Assembly (NCBI GenBank): GCA_003255025.1
Contig: QANY01011365.1
Location: 558,001 to 622,000, forward strand
Source of the DNA: Datisca glomerata
Lineage: Eukaryota > Streptophyta > Magnoliopsida > Cucurbitales > Datiscaceae
Direction: 5' to 3'
DNA length: 64,000 nucleotides
In this document: positions 11,915 to 24,363 of the stretch, piece after piece
Position numbering within the stretch: the stretch's first letter is position 1
How the letters are laid out: each line of letters begins with the position of its first letter
The notes under the pieces: model-generated
What the model was told of the DNA's origin: nothing
The model's database searches: none
What the model saw: only the letters and a program-made list of their open reading frames with translations
Program-made: the position numbers and the translations under genes

Positions 11915-13190
11915 CATAAGGAGTAATAAAAAATATGATTTACTTTTACTTGAAACTTATTTAGTGGAATATGCTTTGTCATCCTAAGACCTCTTCTTTA
12001 CAGATGCTTGATTGTCAATGGAGCTGGTTGATGGTGATGTCATTATGAGAGTTTACAGTTGTGCGCTCATGTTAGCGGAAGCATTGAGGACAATCCGCCT
12101 TAATTTTGAAAATAATTATTTAGTTTTGAATGATACTTATTATATTCCTAGATTTGCAAGAAATTTTATTTCTATTTTGTTACTGCATGAACAATTTTTT
12201 GAAGTTTCTTTAATTAATAATGATTATATTATTTCTAAGAATGGACTCAATATTTGTCATATAAAAGTATCGAACAGACTGTGTATGCTGAAAGCAACTA
12301 AACGCGCGTTAAATAATTCTGAATGACTTAAAGTAGTAAAACCTAAAAGTAACAAATGACAAAGAGTTTTTCATGATGATGATAACACGTATCTTCAGCT
12401 TTGAATTAATTGATATCTAGATATTTATCTTATTAAAATAAATATTTAATTCGAAGTAATTATCATGTGTTAATCACTAATTGAGAATCAGAGATTAACA
12501 TGAATTACTGTAGTGTCATGTGACACTGCAGTAGTGGATGTGCAATACTATAGCGCCACAACACTGTGATAGCTCACGGCAACTGCAGTGCCGTGTGGCA
12601 CCACAATTGTGCACAAATTACAATGAGTCCCAATGCAATAATAATTTTAAAATTTAATACTATTTTCAGTTTGTCTCTAAAAAATTGATATGCCATTATC
12701 TTAAAAATATATAGCTATTATTTTGTTGACCTTAGTGTTGACAGAGAGTTTAGAATACAATTACTATCAGAGTGAATTTTATTTGTGATTAAAAAGTTAA
12801 TCAAAAAGTTCTGAATTATTATCGTATTCTCTCATAAGATTGTCTCACAATCATTCTCAATAAATCTCTAGATCTCATGTGTTGAATACATTTGGAGACA
12901 TAAAAAATGTCTTTAATTATTCTACGTGCCCACACATGTTCTAGTGCGTTTGAGAATTGATTTGAAAGATTTTGGTGTGGATCTCGAAATCCGTTATTCG
13001 TGAGAACGCATAATCGTTTATTTGCGATGACACTTGATATAGATTACAAGAGTTATATAATTCACATGTATATCTTAAATTTAATATATAAATATATAAT
13101 GATCCTTATTGGAAAGAGTTTTCAATAAAAATTTTTATTTTGAAAACCTTTATGTTGCGCTTATTTTTATTTTATCAAAAAATATATAAT
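11915..13190 (+). mobile_element. Copia family A, deleted copy (gag-pre-integrase piece joined to LTR piece)
   Basis: From 11930 the sequence matches the family A internal region of 38670-39125. It encodes ELVDGDVIMRVYS...ALRTIRLNFENNYLVLNDTYYI, the retroviral-protease/gag-pre-integrase linker, and reaches ICHIKVSNRLCMLK (12012-12326). At about 12400 it jumps to family A LTR sequence matching 35300-36000, with shared blocks GATCTCATGTGTTG, GTGCCCACACA and TTTTGGTGTGGATCTC. About 5 kb of pol and the LTR start are missing. The aspartic-protease motif region is also deleted (compare 38740-38790). This is a recombination-deleted relic. Confidence 0.8.
12508..12533. repeat. LTR hairpin, family A
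   Basis: ACTGTAGTGTCA, a TG spacer, then TGACACTGCAGT: two 12-nt arms with one mismatch. It is homologous to palindromes at 33018-33039, 35375-35400 and about 48837-48860. Confidence 0.75.
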
Positions 13191-13984
13191 TTGTTTTTAA
13201 TATTTTTTTTAAATCACCACACCTCCACTCCACTGTGTTTTCCAACAATGTTTTCTCTTGCATCTACCATATTTTCCACTGACATTGAAGTTCATATCAA
13301 GAAACTAATATTTTTCATTGTTTTGTGTCAAATTAAACTTGATCGTGGAAGTTCATACATAGATGTCTCTCAAACTGATTTATAGTGTAATGAATTTAAT
13401 TTATTATTTGAAAGAAAAAATTAATAAAGTAAAACTAGAAACTTATACAGTACCAAGATCATCGTACTCTTAAATCACCGCACATCATCCACAAGGAAAA
13501 GATTTATGGATTCTCAGAGTTAAAAACTTGACATTTGACAAAAATTATTAGAAAAAATACTATTTTTTATCAGGTGGGATTACTATAATTTTTTTTCTCA
13601 TTTTCACGATGGGTGATTTAAAGATAACGTCACACGGTGATCGTACAGGCACCGTGACGGTAGCACCGAATTATCCGAGTAAAATTCCCAATTTTAAACT
13701 GGCAATTACGTGAGTGGGAGGAAAACGATAAATAGTGCAGTTTTAGCGATTGAAAAGGAGCAGAGCCACCAGCCAAGTGTAGACGATCCAGAGCGCTGTT
13801 AAGAACTGTTAGTAGGAAGGGAGCTATAAAGCCAAAAAATATACCACATAGCCGAAATCTAACCTCACCTTACCCCCTTCAAGTACAATTTCACATGCAA
13901 TTATCTTGATTCTCCTAGCTTCTCTCTATTTCTGTTTCATTTGTTCAGAGAAATTGGGTCACTGTGTCTCTGGTAGAGATTTCA
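13191..13984 (+). promoter_or_regulatory. Upstream region and 5' UTR of the PRT1-like gene
   Basis: There is no ORF of note. The leader probably begins around 13750-13870 in the pyrimidine-rich stretch after AACGATAAATAG (about 13724), a weak TATA-like site. A four-codon upstream ORF (ATG 13895, stop 13907-13909) lies in the presumed 5' UTR 75 nt before the main ATG. Its effect on translation is unknown. Confidence 0.45.
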
Positions 13985-16900
13985 ATGGAGGATCGGAAAA
14001 TAGAAGCCGCTGAATCCGAGGACATTTCTGAATCATTTACCTGTTGTGTTTGCTTGTAAGATTCTTTCCTTCCTAAAAGGGAGAAAACTCATTAAACCCA
14101 TGTATTATCCTATTTGATTCTTTGCTTTTATTCGACTAGGAGGAGCTTTGCAATTCGAATGATTTCTTCGTTCGTTTGGGATTGCAGTCTGTGATTGACG
14201 ATCGCTTTTCCAATTAGGGTTTATGCATGTAATGAAGGCTAGTTGATTCAGGATTCAGGTTCGAGTTTAAGATGGATAACAAATTGCTTGTCCCATTTCA
14301 CAGGGACGCAATGTAATTAACATCATCCAAAGAGTCCATAGTTGTCTTTGCCTTAATGAGGGTACGGTAAAATTGAACTTTCGTTTCAATTAAGCCGTCC
14401 CTGTTGGTTGACAATGGGTATAAAGATTGCATCCATGCCTGTGGTTAGGTGCCATTAATTATTTTAATGGGGTTGGTGAGATTATGCAGCTACGATGCTT
14501 TCCAGCTTTAACTAGAGGAAGATAGATCAAAAGATTTGCAGCTGTATTCTTTAGTTATATGGTGAAGTTTTAGGTGCGTTGATCTTTTGAAATACTCAAG
14601 ACTGTTCACTTCGAATGTTATAAACTACCAAAATGATGTTCTACATTTTTGTCAAATCAATTTTTTTTCGAACATCTTAATTTATTGATTAACCTCTTTG
14701 AAGCATGTTACCGCTATGGGCTGTAGAGTTTGAAAGGTTGTTGCGGAGAATAAAGTTGATCATGCATTATATAAAGAAAATACGGAAAAATCTGATGTCA
14801 ACTCTTGTTAAATAGCGCTGTCTGAACATCTAGTTCATACTCGGTAGAATTTTCCCTTAGAACGAATTACGCTGCCTCTGGGTTCCGTTGACTGTTCAAA
14901 CTTGGTTTTCATGGAAACTTTTTTGCTAAAGATTTATGGAACTCAATTTAAGTGGATGGAAGTTTTTCCCTCCCTCCCTCCCTCCCTCCCTCCCTCCCTC
15001 CCTCTCTCTCTGCGTCTCTCCAAATTATTATATTTGTAGTTCCCCTATCGAAAAAAGTTGATTGCATTTTTGTACTAACAATATTTTTTTCTATTCTTCT
15101 AATTGACATTATTTGCGTGCAAATTTTTATTGAGAATTTTTTTTGTTTACTTCGTGTGCTTGATAGCTAATGTACTTGACAGTGCTGGAAGATAATTTTG
15201 TCTCAAGAAGTAATTGGTTGCACTACTGGTGATCAGTTTAGATCAATATTAAATTCGAAAGAAAACACGCCATACCAGTATGGCAGTATTTAGGGAATAT
15301 CACACGCGATATAGAAATGAACAAAATAAAGAGAAATGATATTTGTGCAGAGGTTGTCATTGGGTTTTAGTCTTGTTTTTTTATCAGTTGCTAATTAAAA
15401 TACTAATTGGACCTCCTTACTGTGTACTGCAGGGATCTTCTATGTAAGCCCATAGTGCTGGGTAGGTACCATTAATGCTGGGAAGACATGGTTTTCGAGT
15501 GGATATACTTGTAACACTCCCATTAATTTCTGGTTTCCTTATTGCAGCTTGTGGCCACGTTTCCTGTTTCTGGTGTGTGCATAAGTCCATGAACGGTTTT
15601 CACGAGTCCCACTGTCCAATTTGTAGGAATCCGTATTATCACTTCCCAACTATTTGTGAAATGCTTCACTTTTTGCTCTTGAAGATGTATCCTATAGCCT
15701 ATAGGCGAAGGGAAAATCAAATTTTAGGTGAGCCTTTTTCATTTTTTCAAGTGCTCGCAAACGCATGCTCATATGCACTTAACTTTAGATATGTGCCTCT
15801 TGAATAACAGATTCTGTCAACTGATATGACCAATCGGTAATATGTTCTAGGCCTACCTCAATGGAGCTTGTCACATTAAACAGATTAAGAAATATGTCTT
15901 GCTTGGGTTGTGTTAAAAATTATGTATTTGAAGCTTTGGAAATGGTAGTATTTGATTACAAGATGAGAAGTGCTTTACAATTTTAAGTTTTTAACTAACG
16001 AAGGAAGAGAACGAGGTAACTGTATAAAGTTGTGAACAGTGATTTGAGAATAGTGCACTAGGAAGAAGAGAAGGAAAGACAGGAGGATACCTTAGATATT
16101 TAGGATCATATCCTACCATGTGTTTTTTAGGGATCATGGTGTCACTGTATTCGATAAGTTCACTGGAATTATTTTTCAAGTAATAGAACGAACCAACATA
16201 GAAGTTTGTATCAGGATAGTGGATCTAAATATAGGCAAAAATGCCGTAGAAAAATTATTTTTTTCAAATTTCATAGAACTGTCAATCTCCAATCAGGCAC
16301 CTTAGTTTTTCCTCCTATTATTAGGACTTGGAAATTTGTTCTCTCAAGTAGAGACCTTGTAAACCAACTCAAACTTGGAAATTCCTACAGAGCAATGAAA
16401 AATAATTTCTACAAATTCTTATTCTGGTGCCGCAAAGGGATCTAACTGTAGGATAATTATTCATTAAGAACTTTATAAACCTTGAGACACGTAGGCTTCT
16501 GCTATAAAACCACTCTACTAGTGCTTGTGCCTCCATGCAATACAGTCCATAAACTGAAATAAACCAGAAAAGAGAATAACTCATTGTTCGATGAAGTGAT
16601 AGACTACTTGGGAAATATTTACGGGTCATTAAAAAGTTACTAAACATATCATGTAAACTATATGTCAAATAGAGAAGCCCATCCTTCAATGAAATTAGTT
16701 CCTTAAAAAGCGAATATATTGTTGGATGTGAACAAAGCATTCCTTTTATCTGTAGAAGTAACTATGAAATAATGAAAGTAGAAACTATTGTCGTAGTTCC
16801 ATGCGATAGACAAAGAGTTGATAGAGTTGTGAATGCTAAATGGTAATAATATGCTTTTTCCTCGATTTGTCAATAATATGCTATGCTGCATTTGATCCAG

Positions 16901-19900
16901 AGAAATCACACTCAACTTGACGTGTGCTGTTTTCTTTTTATCAAAGATGTTGGTTCATAATTCCGGCAACTGAACTCCTTTTACTGTTCATTAGAATTCA
17001 CTTCAAAGATACAATTTATTAAAGGGTTTTTTTTATTATGCTTTACCCCCTTGAAATACAAGGTGATTTCAGTGTCTCCCTTGATCTAAAGAAAACCTTC
17101 ATGATGTCCCTTATTATATACTAACTTCACTACCCTCCCTGTCTTTGATTGATGCAGATTTATTTATTCATTAAATTTGGTTCACTTGTGGTAAATTTAG
17201 ACCGGGCATCACTAAAACACTTATAAGGAAACGATATATGTAATGAAAATTAATCATATTAACTAACAGTTTAACGAAATGTGTTTTGGATTCAGGCTTT
17301 GAGTTGGTTGGAATGAAAAAGTTCCAACTACAGGATATCGAATCATCTTATAGGTACAACACATGATTAAATTTTTCATATAAAATGTTGATCAGCCAAG
17401 GTATTATGACTCATAACTAATAAATTGTCGGGCATAGTCAGAATATTTCTTAAAATTGGGGAGAGAGTGAAAGAGTAACTTATAGTTTAGCGGTTAAAGT
17501 GTAAGCTACCCTAAAACAAAATAAAGTCTGCTGGGAAGTGGTATGCTCGAGAATGTGGCTTCTTTTGACATTACTACCTTTGAAATCTATGTGATTTGTC
17601 TTACTTGCAGAAGAAGAAAAGGTAACGGGGTTCTTCTCACCTCAGTTTGATGCACATGCTTATAGTTCACCAGTAAACAAAACAACGAATCATCTGGGTG
17701 ATTCATCACATGGGGAATCACGTACAAATGTTGAAAAAAGCCTTGAAGAAAATTCTAGGGCAATCCCATCTGATACTGTTCAACATCACGGGTCCCCCCA
17801 AAATGTGCATGATCATGAGGAAATTTCAGTTGCTGATGTTCTATGTGCTGCATGCAAGAAGTTTCTATTTCGTCCTTTGGTTCTCAACTGTGGCCATGGT
17901 ATGTCTAGTAACCCATTAATGGCCGAGAAAAAGCAAAAGAAAAAATATAAAGAGAATTAGAAATAAAAATCAGCTATGAAGATTTTGGTTTCGTTCACTT
18001 TTTCACAAAAAAATTTTGCTTTTTATCTCATAATCAGATCACATGTTTTCGTGTACAGTATTTTGTGAGAGTTGCATCATCAACCCGGGAGATGAGATGC
18101 TTAAATGTTGTATTTGTCAAAGTTCTCATCCAAGGGGAATTCCCAAAGTTTGTTTAGAGCTTGATCAATTTTTGAAGGAACGATTTCCTGAAGAATATTC
18201 CCTCCGAAGACATGCTGTCCAGCTTAATCAAGTCAATCTTTTGACATGTGATAGTCCGACTATTTGTATGTCTGTTTGCCTCCTTTATTCAATTCATTCA
18301 TTACTTGAATTTGAATCTCAGGTTTTTGTGCTTAATTAACCTTCCTTTGAAAGCTTGCTAATGACATGAATCGGTATAATTGCGGACATCTGTCTTCCCT
18401 GTCAACTCTTTTTTTTACGAATGATTTGTCAACAAAATCCATATAGAGCCATGAATTGAGAACGAAGTGAGATAGCTCATTGAACTCTGTCGATCATAGC
18501 AGATATAATATCGACAGTGATTCATATTTCATAAATCTTCTTTATCTTTATTGCTAGACTAGTGCCATACAGCAATTTTTACCTGAATAGTTAGACAAGA
18601 GTTAGATAACCTTTGGAGATATGAAACAAAATGAAAGCTGCAGAGTACAATTGTATTCATAAAATGCTTGGTGAAAGAAAGCTCAGCAAGAATTCCCTCT
18701 TGGAGTATTGAGAAGGATAACTTTTCAGATAAGGTTATTGTGAGAAAATGTGGAAGTGGAAATGTTTGACCTCAGAAACTTCTAAGTGAGCTACTGGATG
18801 GAATAAATTCTAGACATTTAATTAGTTTAATTCGTTTGCTTACACTTGAGATTACCATATTGTGGCAGCTTCACTTTTTGTAGTAATCACGAGGTACAAT
18901 GTTAATGTTAGAATGCTACATGATTTCACAATCACAACAAATAAAAATGCAAAATAAGAACTAATCAATGGAATTGTTTTTGTTCTCCTTTCAATATTAT
19001 TTGTTAATTTTGCTTGTAGTAACACAGATGATATGGCTAAAATGAAGATGGATATTCACATGCCACGCATTTATATAGTTTAATTTGACAAGGACACATA
19101 CGAAACTGTCGATCATTGTATCAGCTCTATGATGAAAGACCCTATAATTCTTTGAGTGTTTCCGAAGTGTTGTCTTCAGCTATATGATTCTTTTACATTC
19201 AAGAACTTGTTAGCTCTCCAGTTTAATTCTACTTTTCCCTTATAAGTTGTAAGAGTTGGGAAGTATCAGAGTTTTACTTTTAACTAGAATGAGATGCTGA
19301 AGTTGCTGATATGTTTTCTTCTTGGTTTGGTGTAAGCTTAATGTCTCCCAGAGCCTAACCAAATTCTCTATATTTAATTCACACTCAAGCTATTCAGAAA
19401 CATAACAACGTCATTCTGTGATGCAAGTTTGAATATTTAATTCCAATTATATTGAATATTTATTTCCTTTGGTTACTCTCTAGTTGCTGTGATGCAAGTT
19501 TGCAAATATATGCATCAATGGTAATTTACCAGTGTAGGCTTTCAGGTACCAACAGTGGTGGTAAAGAGGAAGATGATCTACCACGGTGGCATGATGTAGC
19601 CTCTGGAGTCCACTTTGGAGCTGGCTGTGATTATTGTGGGGTAATTCTCCTCATTTTTACCTTCATGCGTGCATATTATTTAAAGGATCTTTTTACACTG
19701 GTTCATTTGCTTGATTATAAGCATAAGTTTTTCCCTATTGATAATTAAAACATTGGCTATTGTAAATTGATTCTGTTTGGAATGCACCAAAAGAATGTGG
19801 GCGCTCTCGCTGTTGAAGCAATATAGTAATTAATTCTCTTTGCAATATGGTAAAAAAATGCTTTAAATGCATTAGTTGGGCTGACATAACCGGATTGATC

Positions 19901-20794
19901 ATTACTAAGACTGTCTAGGATTCATCGTCCACTTATGCAAATGCAAGATACCCGCACCCATCCCTTGGTTTGAATTTTGATTCCCTCTGGAATCGAAATG
20001 GGGGCTCAGTGCTATGAGGTTTTCAGCGTCTGCAGTTTGCTTAGTCTTATGTCCTCAAAGTCTATGTAACTGAAAGTCTTCCTCGTCAAAATATCAGACA
20101 AATGCAAAATTGTCACAAATGAGTTCTATTTAAAGCCCATGCCTTCCACTTGCAATTTGTTTCAGCTACCAGGCTTATTTACTCTTGACTTCCTTTTCAG
20201 GGTGTCTGATATTATTCTTTGATCTTTTCCTGTAGTTTTGTCAAGCCAAGAAAAAGATTCCACTTATTGAATTGGTTCTACTCAATAGTGATATTACTTT
20301 TAAGAATGATTCCAATTGTTAGAAGTCATTGTTAGTTTCGGGTACCTTAGATTGTTGTGTTTTCCTTCAATGATTATCTAGAGTAACGTGAGTTGTTTTG
20401 TGTACAGATGTTTCCCATGATTGGGGATAGGTACCGATGCAAAGATTGCGTTGAGAAAATGGGATTTGATCTCTGTAGTGATTGTTATAATACCCGTTCC
20501 AAGCGTCCCGGTCGGTTCAATCAGCAACATACCCCAGAGCACAAGTTTGAACTTATACGCAATAACAATAGCTTCTTATCCAATATACCGTTCAGTGTAG
20601 TAACTAGACAGTTAGACGATGGTTCAACCGCCGTATTTATTACAAACGATGAGTCAGAAAATTCAGATGATGGATCTCTCATTCACACCTCATCCTCGAG
20701 TGATGCAAACGAAAGTGATGAGAATACTTCAGCTTCTCCCGTAACATCTAATGGTAATGAAGGGAATCAAAATGATTCACAACCCGCCTCTTAA
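13985..20794 (+). CDS. PRT1: PRT1-like E3 ubiquitin ligase (N-degron pathway), 7 exons
   Basis: Exons: 13985-14055, 15433-15461, 15548-15727, 17611-17898, 18059-18265, 19546-19640 and 20408-20794. All introns are GT-AG and the phases agree, giving 418 codons plus TAA (plant PRT1 is about 410). RING 1 uses C20, C23, C35, H37, C40, C43, C56 and C59. RING 2 uses C172, C175, C187, H189, C192, C195, C206 and C209. A ZZ zinc finger uses C286, C289, C301, C304, C313, C316, H331 and H335, followed by an acidic Ser/Asp/Glu-rich tail. Known: Arabidopsis PRT1 recognises proteins with bulky aromatic N-terminal residues and ubiquitinates them for proteasomal degradation. Two RINGs followed by ZZ in this order is diagnostic of PRT1. 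Every zinc ligand is present and no stops occur, so the gene looks functional. Exon 2 is only 29 nt, so automatic gene finders may miss it. Transcript evidence would confirm the 86-nt second intron. Confidence 0.93.
14967..15012 (+). repeat. CCCT tetranucleotide microsatellite in PRT1 intron 1
   Basis: About nine consecutive CCCT units followed by a short CT run. The minus strand, which is the template for PRT1, therefore carries GGGA runs with G-quadruplex potential. Confidence 0.9.
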
Positions 20795-22559
20795 TCATTT
20801 TGTACCTGTCCTGGAAATGACACAAGCTCATTTGCTGAAGGATTCGCAGTACTAACGAAGCATTCACTTCATGCCTCTACACAAAGTATATCTTATTTTT
20901 TTACTACTTTCAAGAATAGCATAATAGAAGTGTTGTGTGAAGGCTATGGTAATAATTGCTCAGATCAGATAGAAGATGGGTTGTATAGTTAAACCACCTG
21001 AGACCCCAGTTTCTAGCCATGGATGGGCATAGGCTTCTATGATGAATATGTCTAAGACCCATTTCAGATAGAAGGTCCCAGATGAGTGAAGGCATATGAC
21101 ACCCCGTTTTTCCTGTGATATTAATGGTCATCTAGTTGTGTATATAATTCACATGCTTCCTGAGGTTGAAAAGTTCACTCCTTTAAACGTTATATTCAAG
21201 TTCAACTGAATTCATACAAAAATGTTTAGAGTTCCAATTGTGAAATAATTTTCTATTCAATTTATAGATTATTTTTTGTACATTTCAGAATGAATATTTT
21301 GCTGTGCTGTAAGGGCGAATGTTGGAATACGTAAGATTCGATTCTAAATTGAGGGTGACTAGGAGGTCCCGGTCCAGAGTTCCATGATCAAGAGTGCGTT
21401 TATTGTCAAAAATCCTGGCGGAGGTGTATATTATAATTTTTTAAATTATAAAAATATAAAAAAATAAGAATATATCCGTATTTTATATTTTAATTTATTT
21501 ATTTTCATATCTGAGAGAGGGTGGGAGGACGTGAAAATCAAAATTGGTGAAAATTTATAAACGGTTGAGAGTCCGAAGATTGAGCAACAAGCCAGCAAGT
21601 AATCATTGGGCCAAGAAAAATCACATGTTTGGTAACGTTAAATATACATTAAAAAATAGGTATAGAAGAAAAAGGACCAGCCATATCATGCATGGCTTTG
21701 AAATTTGTGTAGGGTTTTCAGGAGATTCTCCTCCTATGAAATTAACATAAATATAATTGATTTTTTATGATTGTATCATATCATAGCTGATAACTCTAAA
21801 GGACCCCTTCATGTTCATGTGTGACTTGTTTAGTACAGTTTCAGAGTTGATTAATCTTTAGATCGCTTCATTGTAACTTATGTTTGAAAGGTGTAAATAT
21901 GAATTCATCAAAATAAATGACTCAAATAAATACAACAAAATAACCCTAAATTATCACGCATCCAACTAATGAAATGTGGAATATGAATTTAAGTCTACTG
22001 AAAAAAATTTAATTTAATTCAACATCTTTCTTATAGAGCATCTCAAATTTAAAATAACATATTGTAATGTATAATGGTCGTCTGTCAAGAATAAAAAGAC
22101 TCAAGTTTCTATATATATTTATAGTTTATTTGACAAAAATTTGACAACAAATTCATGTGAGTTAGACTCTTACTTAATGAATTCACGTAACTCTAACTTT
22201 TATTTCATTTTTCTCTTATAATTACGCTTACATAGTTAATAATTTGTTATGTAAGTCTTCTTTCATCTAACATATGAAGACATGAGACAGTTAAAATGTT
22301 TTAGGAATTCATATTATTATGCAAATTTCCTTAAATCAATATTTAGTTACGGTAATTTTTCAAAATTTTGAATTACATTTTACTGTATAATTCAAACGAT
22401 GGAATAAACTTTATTAGTCAGCTCTACATTTTTTGTGGTATAAACCAACTATATGTTTGTGATTTTATTATCATTGTCATTGTCATTTTCATTATGATTT
22501 CATTAAACGAACCAAAACATTACCAAATAGTTTTTTTTTTTTCACAAACTCACTCTTGG
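20795..22559 (+). other. PRT1 3' UTR and AT-rich spacer
   Basis: The first about 500 bases should hold the PRT1 3' UTR; no canonical AATAAA is evident there. The remainder is AT-rich with no recognisable gene or repeat boundary, and short open frames show no family features. Confidence 0.5.
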
Positions 22560-22701
22560 CATAGGAGTAGGGTTTTTTTTGTCAAAATTAGATTACAAAT
22601 TCTAAAGTGATGGAGGGAATATGACTTGAACTCACGACCTTAAAAATATGAGTGTGAGAGTTTAACCAATTGCGCCAACCCAATTTATCCATAAGAGTAG
22701 G
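22560..22701 (-). mobile_element. tRNA-derived SINE, 118 bp, with target-site duplications
   Basis: The body is 22572-22689 on the minus strand. A box-like region TTGGCGCAATTGGTTAA near its start and TCGTGAGTTCAAGTC about 40 nt further match RNA polymerase III boxes A and B. The 3' end is an A-run (GACAAAAAAAA). It is flanked by CATAGGAGTAGG (22560-22571) and CATAAGAGTAGG (22690-22701), a 12-bp target-site duplication with one difference, which fixes both edges. The copy is old but complete. It lies about 1.7 kb upstream of the KRP-like gene. Confidence 0.85.
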
Positions 22702-23239
22702 TTTCACCATTCGACCAATAGATCTTATTCTTACGTACCAAAAAGCAAAGAGGGAGGTAAGGGAGGAGTTTTTCGTTTTTAATTGTAAGAGAGGACTTAA
22801 TAATGCCATAAGCAGTGATATTCATAGGACGACTTGATTTAGTTTTAGATCAATTCTGTTATCAAACCAATATAATCAATTTGGTAAGTGAGTAAACCAA
22901 AGTCAATCAAACATAAAATCGGTTTGATAAGTGGGTTGGTAGTTTCATTTTTTTATATTTAAAGTTAACAAAGTTAATGTAAAAAATAACTTATCTAAAT
23001 AAAATGAGTTTTATTTCATTAGATAACTTAGTCAATAAATAATAAAATGAGTCTAATTTCATTAAGTTGAGGTCATGTTCTGCATGAGAATTGAGCTAAG
23101 TTGAAATGAAATTAGTATCTTTAGAGAAATTTTGTAGAATAGACAAGTTTGGAGGGGATGTTTTAAAAAATAATAGTTTTTCAATAGTTTTAGGTAAAAA
23201 ATAGATTTCCTAATATGCTAATATTTTTTATTAAAATGA
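22702..23239. other. AT-rich spacer between SINE and tandem repeat
   Basis: No ORF, RNA or terminal-repeat signal seen. There are short internal echoes of ATAAAATGAGT and TTCATTAG only. Confidence 0.5.
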
Positions 23240-23690
23240 CCTTTAATCTTTGGTGTATTTGATGATTTTTCAGATATATCAGGGGTGTATAAATGATATA
23301 CCGATTTGAAAAATGCTAGAATTAAAGATGTAATGAATGCTCAAAATTTGAAATTTGAAATACCTAATCTATGTATGGTGTGTTTGATGATTTTTTTGCT
23401 ATATCAGAAGTATATAGATGATATAGCGATTTGAAAGATACTAAAATTAATGATGTAAGTAATGCTCAAAAATTGAAAATTGAAATACATAATTTATGTG
23501 TGATGTGTTTGATGATTTTTTGGGTATACTGGAGGTATATAGATGATATATCGATTTCAAATTTGATTTACCATAGCCGTTCAACAAAAAACATATTGAC
23601 TTACCATAACCGTTCAAAATTTGAAATTTGATATATTGATGATTTTTCGAGTATATCAGATGTATTGATAATATCATTAATTTGAAAGAA
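23240..23690 (+). repeat. 125-bp tandem repeat, about 3.5 copies
   Basis: GATGATTTTT recurs at 23261, 23386, 23511 and 23638, a period of 125-127 bp. Each unit contains a TATATCAG-type core, TATA(G/A)ATGATAT and AATGCTCAAAA(T)TTGAAA. Units are 80-90 percent alike by eye and the last is partial. Frames open across it (+ and -) are artefacts of the repeat. It lies about 0.7-1.1 kb upstream of the KRP-like start codon. Confidence 0.85.
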
Positions 23691-24184
23691 GATTTTCTTA
23701 ACAAACTTTAGTTGATATTAAGAAAGATATAATCAATCATTAATTATCTATTAATTTAATTAAAAAAATCAATGAAATAACATTTGAATTAGAATCATTA
23801 ATTATCAGATTTTTAAATAATTAAAAGAACCCATCAAATTAGATTACGAAATATGTATATTCAAAAGTAAAATCGTCATACTATAATTTCGTCAATAGAT
23901 AGTTGATGACGTGACAAAAAAAATTATCTATTTTTCTAAAGTTTGAAAAATTATCATTTCTTAAATTTATTTTCAAAATTTATCTATTTGATACAATTTC
24001 TTTTATCATATGTGAAGTAATCGATTTAATTTAAGTTGTTTGACTTAAGAAAAAGCCGTACTCAAACTAAATTTAATAGTTTCTTTAAAAATTAAACTAA
24101 ATTAAATTATTTTTACTATTTAAATCGTCATATGGGGTTTAGTCGATTCCTTTTTTTCACACCACTAGGCATAGGAGAATATTT

Positions 24185-24257
24185 GCGTGTATAAAATGAA
24201 AAGCATTCCTGTTCCCTAAACCCCAACCCTAACTTCTTTCCCTCCATTTTCCCACCC

Positions 24258-24302
<45 letters not shown>

Positions 24303-24363
24303 CTTCAGTCGGTTAAACCTTAACAGAAACTAAATCAGAATCAGCGAGAGAAGAAAAACAGAG
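24185..24363 (+). promoter_or_regulatory. Core promoter and 5' UTR of the KRP-like gene
   Basis: TATAAAAT at about 24190 is a good TATA box, so transcription likely starts near 24220. The leader contains AACCCTAAC and a pure CT run (about 24264-24299, some 17 units), then AGCGAGAGAAG before the ATG. There is no upstream ATG between the predicted start and 24364. CT/GA runs in plant leaders are known binding sites for BPC-type GAGA factors; that role here is inference. Confidence 0.65.

Noticed and set aside
13140..13385. 81-codon + ORF upstream of PRT1
   Set aside because: AT-driven hydrophobic frame, partly within a Copia LTR relic, with no family features.
14952..15170. ORF beginning with repeated SLPP
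   Set aside because: Translation of the CCCT microsatellite inside PRT1 intron 1.
17460..17560. tRNA-like box A (TTTAGCGGTTAA) in PRT1 intron 3 as a SINE
   Set aside because: No convincing box B at the right spacing, no A-tail and no flanking duplication.
19920..20020. Box B-like GGTTTGAATTTTGATTCCC in PRT1 intron 6 as a SINE
   Set aside because: No box A at proper spacing on either strand, and no duplication.
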